From: an uncultured Actinomyces sp.
Lineage (GTDB): Bacteria > Actinomycetota > Actinomycetes > Actinomycetales > Actinomycetaceae
Length of the DNA: 7,816 nucleotides
Assembly (NCBI GenBank): GCA_938028585.1
Contig: CALIZH010000263.1
Coordinates: 1 to 7,816 of the forward strand
Direction of reading: 5' to 3'
The notes beneath the pieces were generated by a model, which saw only the letters and a program-made list of their open reading frames with translations, searched no databases and was not told the origin of the DNA. The position numbers and the translations under genes were made by a program. Each line of letters starts with the position of its first letter. Within the stretch, counting starts at the first letter, position 1. Below are positions 5,570 through 7,816 of the stretch, piece by piece.

Positions 5570-7746
5570 TAAGTGTATCAAAGGGGATTGGTGATTGATT
5601 CCCAGCTTCACCTCGGTGCCAGGCAGGCACTCCTAAGTGTATCAAAGGGGATTGGTGATTGATTCCCAGCTATACGCAGCCACACGCCTGCTACGTAAAA
5701 GTGTATCAAAGGGGATTGGTGATTGATTCCCAGCCACGCAGCCACCGCAGCCAGGCCGCCCGAAGTGTATCAAAGGGGATTGGTGATTGATTCCCAGCAC
5801 GGCACGACATCGGGTACCTGGGTCCTAAGTGTATCAAAGGGGATTGGTGATTGATTCCCAGCGTGAGGAAGAAGGGGCGAAGGCGGGCGAAAGTGTATCA
5901 AAGGGGATTGGTGATTGATTCCCAGCACCGACCGGCAAACCCCCAGGCGTTCGGAAGTGTATCAAAGGGGATTGGTGATTGATTCCCAGCATATCAGTCG
6001 CGGCCCTGTCTGTAGGGCAAGTGTATCAAAGGGGATTGGTGATTGATTCCCAGCCAATGATGAATGCGGAGCAGTCGGTCTCAAGTGTATCAAAGGGGAT
6101 TGGTGATTGATTCCCAGCGCACGCTCGTCTGGGGCGACCGTGACGGAAGTGTATCAAAGGGGATTGGTGATTGATTCCCAGCACGCGACCAGCCAGCGTA
6201 CGGGCCGCCGAAGTGTATCAAAGGGGATTGGTGATTGATTCCCAGCCGCAACGCCACGCCCATGTCCAGGTTCCAAGTGTATCAAAGGGGATTGGTGATT
6301 GATTCCCAGCATGAGGCGATTAACGCCGCGCTCGCGGGAAGTGTATCAAAGGGGATTGGTGATTGATTCCCAGCCTGAGACGCAGGCAGCGAACGCGTCT
6401 GTAAGTGTATCAAAGGGGATTGGTGATTGATTCCCAGCGCGGCGGTAGCCCGTGCCAGGATCTCAGAAGTGTATCAAAGGGGATTGGTGATTGATTCCCA
6501 GCACCGCGTCGATGTCGTCGCGGATATTCGAAGTGTATCAAAGGGGATTGGTGATTGATTCCCAGCGTGCAGGTGCCGGTGCCGTTCTGGTCGCAAGTGT
6601 ATCAAAGGGGATTGGTGATTGATTCCCAGCACTACACGCATCCCGAACCGAAGGCCGAAAGTGTATCAAAGGGGATTGGTGATTGATTCCCAGCTGGTGT
6701 TCATTGGTCTCTCCTTCTTTGAAAGTGTATCAAAGGGGATTGGTGATTGATTCCCAGCTCGATCAGGATACCGCGCGCCGGACGGAAAGTGTATCAAAGG
6801 GGATTGGTGATTGATTCCCAGCTGATAGTCAACATACAGCTCGGCTGTCAAAGTGTATCAAAGGGGATTGGTGATTGATTCCCAGCCTCATCCCCATCAA
6901 CCAGGCGAACCAGCAAGTGTATCAAAGGGGATTGGTGATTGATTCCCAGCTCTGCTGTGCTCACTCGCGCGTATCCGGAAGTGTATCAAAGGGGATTGGT
7001 GATTGATTCCCAGCCTATTTCTGAGATGATTCGGGGCCTTATAAGTGTATCAAAGGGGATTGGTGATTGATTCCCAGCCATCACTGACGTACTCGACGAT
7101 GACCTCAAGTGTATCAAAGGGGATTGGTGATTGATTCCCAGCGGATGCGGGCGCAGATCGAGCAGACGAGAAGTGTATCAAAGGGGATTGGTGATTGATT
7201 CCCAGCCGACGTCGGTCGCGGGGATGAGGCCGAAAAGTGTATCAAAGGGGATTGGTGATTGATTCCCAGCTGCCTGGCCCTCAGGGTAGACGGGGGCCAA
7301 GTGTATCAAAGGGGATTGGTGATTGATTCCCAGCGAGATCCGCGAGCGCCCGAGCGGCCGGTAAGTGTATCAAAGGGGATTGGTGATTGATTCCCAGCAT
7401 CTGCCTATGTAAGCGGCCCCGTCTCAAAGTGTATCAAAGGGGATTGGTGATTGATTCCCAGCCACGCTTCTCAGACGGCGACAGATCGGAAAGTGTATCA
7501 AAGGGGATTGGTGATTGATTCCCAGCACAACAGGGTCATTCACCAGCTCAAGATAAGTGTATCAAAGGGGATTGGTGATTGATTCCCAGCAGCATAACGC
7601 GTATCCGGCGCAGTCGCAAAGTGTATCAAAGGGGATTGGTGATTGATTCCCAGCCGCCAGCCGGACTTGCCCTTCAAGCCCTAAGTGTATCAAAGGGGAT
7701 TGGTGATTGATTCCCAGCATACGCCTCGCCGTTGTATAGGAACACC

Positions 7747-7762
7747 AAGTGTATCAAAGGGG
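7747..7762 (-). repeat. Truncated terminal CRISPR repeat retaining only the promoter half
   Basis: AAGTGTATCAAAGGGG matches the first 16 bases of the plus-strand repeat exactly; base 7763 (G) already differs and the remaining 20 are absent. In the crRNA direction this is the 3' end of the repeat, CCCCTTTGATACACTT. It sits upstream of spacer 34 (7719-7746), whose handle comes from the intact repeat at 7683-7718. The part lost is therefore not needed for that guide. Confidence 0.9.
7748..7756 (-). promoter_or_regulatory. Repeat-borne extended -10 promoter (example; the same motif is in every repeat)
   Basis: On the minus strand each repeat ends TG-A-TACACT-T. The TG plus TACACT hexamer resembles an extended -10 and occupies the same place as the TGCTACAAT that drives single-spacer crRNAs in Neisseria meningitidis II-C. 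In repeat coordinates the hexamer is r+6 to r+1, where r is the repeat start on the plus strand. A start seven bases on falls at r-6, the sixth base of the 28-nt spacer, giving guides of about 23 nt. No convincing -35 is seen. TACACT is a 4 of 6 match. Confidence 0.5.
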
Positions 7763-7816
7763 GCAGTGTCATAGGGTGTAAGCAATTTTTCGTGTAGTGG
7801 CGGTGCTGTTTGGAGG
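7763..7816. other. Array right flank, possible degenerate repeat remnant at 7765-7778
   Basis: There is no gene in this short tail. AGTGTCATAGGGTG (7765-7778) resembles repeat bases 2-16 (AGTGTATCAAAGGGG) if two bases are deleted and one inserted, and may be an older decayed repeat. An AAGCAATTTTTCG stretch follows. No convincing promoter was found on the minus strand entering the array, so I cannot identify a classical leader here; the window ends before more can be judged. Confidence 0.3.

Larger units (their letters stand above)
5571..7762 (-). CRISPR. Type II-C CRISPR array: 34 full 36-bp repeats, 34 spacers of 28 nt, truncated 35th repeat
   Basis: The 36-bp repeat on the plus strand starts AAGTGTATCAAAGGGG and ends GATTGATTCCCAGC. 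Repeats start at 5571 + 64k for k = 0 to 33. I checked each start, and all spacers are 28 nt, with spacer n at 5607+64(n-1). I saw no variant among the 34 full copies. The base before and after the repeat varies, so the boundaries are firm. A 16-base partial copy at 7747-7762 ends the array. The crRNA strand is minus (repeat beginning GCTGGGAATCAATC), because only that strand pairs with the plus-strand tracrRNA anti-repeat at 732-745. The reverse complement resembles remembered II-C repeats of Bifidobacterium and C. diphtheriae. No long internal palindrome is present, as expected for type II. Spacers vary in composition and seem unrelated, which indicates an adapting system. Confidence 0.98.

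Noticed and set aside
5522..5570. A csn2 or cas4 gene after cas2
   Set aside because: Only 49 bases separate cas2 from the array and they are filled by a hairpin; no further cas gene exists in the window.
5123..5611. Minus-strand frame antisense to cas2 and entering repeat 1
   Set aside because: It is a shadow of cas2 plus repeat sequence, with no family features.
5607..5634. Small hairpin in spacer 1 (GTGCC, AGGCA loop, GGCAC)
   Set aside because: A 5-bp palindrome in one GC-rich spacer is expected by chance and belongs to the protospacer.
6666..6851. Minus-strand frame inside the array
   Set aside because: Repeats contribute the same residues each time; it is an artefact of an array without stops in one frame.
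5571..7762. Array transcribed rightward from a leader next to cas2
   Set aside because: Rightward transcripts would have the same sense as the tracrRNA anti-repeat and could not pair with it; no promoter is evident there.

Overview
The window holds a complete type II-C CRISPR-Cas locus. The nuclease matches the known active-site layout of the Actinomyces naeslundii Cas9 (AnaCas9) almost residue for residue. The flanking gene is very GC-rich, start sites look leaderless, and the tracrRNA tail resembles that of Corynebacterium diphtheriae. Together these suggest a high-GC actinobacterium, most likely an Actinomycetaceae (Actinomyces/Schaalia-like) species. That placement is inference from remembered family features, not from a search.

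Layout, left to right. (1) Positions 1-604, minus strand: the first 201 codons of an unrecognised, Ala/Gln/Pro/Asn-rich gene that leaves the window at its left edge. (2) Positions 605-731: a divergent intergenic region with a probable leaderless promoter for the left gene, a perfect 7-bp inverted repeat, and the promoter of the tracrRNA. (3) Positions 732-815, plus strand: the tracrRNA, with a 14-nt anti-repeat, one hairpin and a strong rho-independent terminator. (4) Positions 816-857: the short cas9 promoter region. (5) Positions 858-5521, plus strand: the operon cas9-cas1-cas2, with gaps of 6 and 2 bases. No csn2 or cas4 is present, which defines subtype II-C. (6) Positions 5526-5569: a 16-bp hairpin between cas2 and the array. 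(7) Positions 5571-7762: a CRISPR array of 34 full 36-bp repeats and 34 spacers, every one 28 nt, plus a truncated 35th repeat. (8) Positions 7763-7816: a short flank with a possible further repeat remnant.

How the parts work together. Cas1 and Cas2 would insert new spacers. The anti-repeat in the plus-strand tracrRNA is complementary to repeats read from the minus strand, so crRNAs must be made leftward, toward cas2 and against the cas operon. Read that way, each repeat ends in an extended -10 sequence (TGATACACT). Each spacer could therefore be transcribed from its own repeat, as known in Neisseria and Campylobacter II-C systems, giving guides of about 23 nt. The tracrRNA/crRNA duplex would load Cas9, whose RuvC and HNH centres are both intact. 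By sequence the system looks complete and functional.

Type II-C itself is well known. The points worth a second look are architectural: the 35th repeat keeps only its promoter half, array transcription and apparent integration polarity run in opposite directions, cas9 initiation looks leaderless with a palindrome over its -10, and the tracrRNA promoter places the start at the first base of the anti-repeat.
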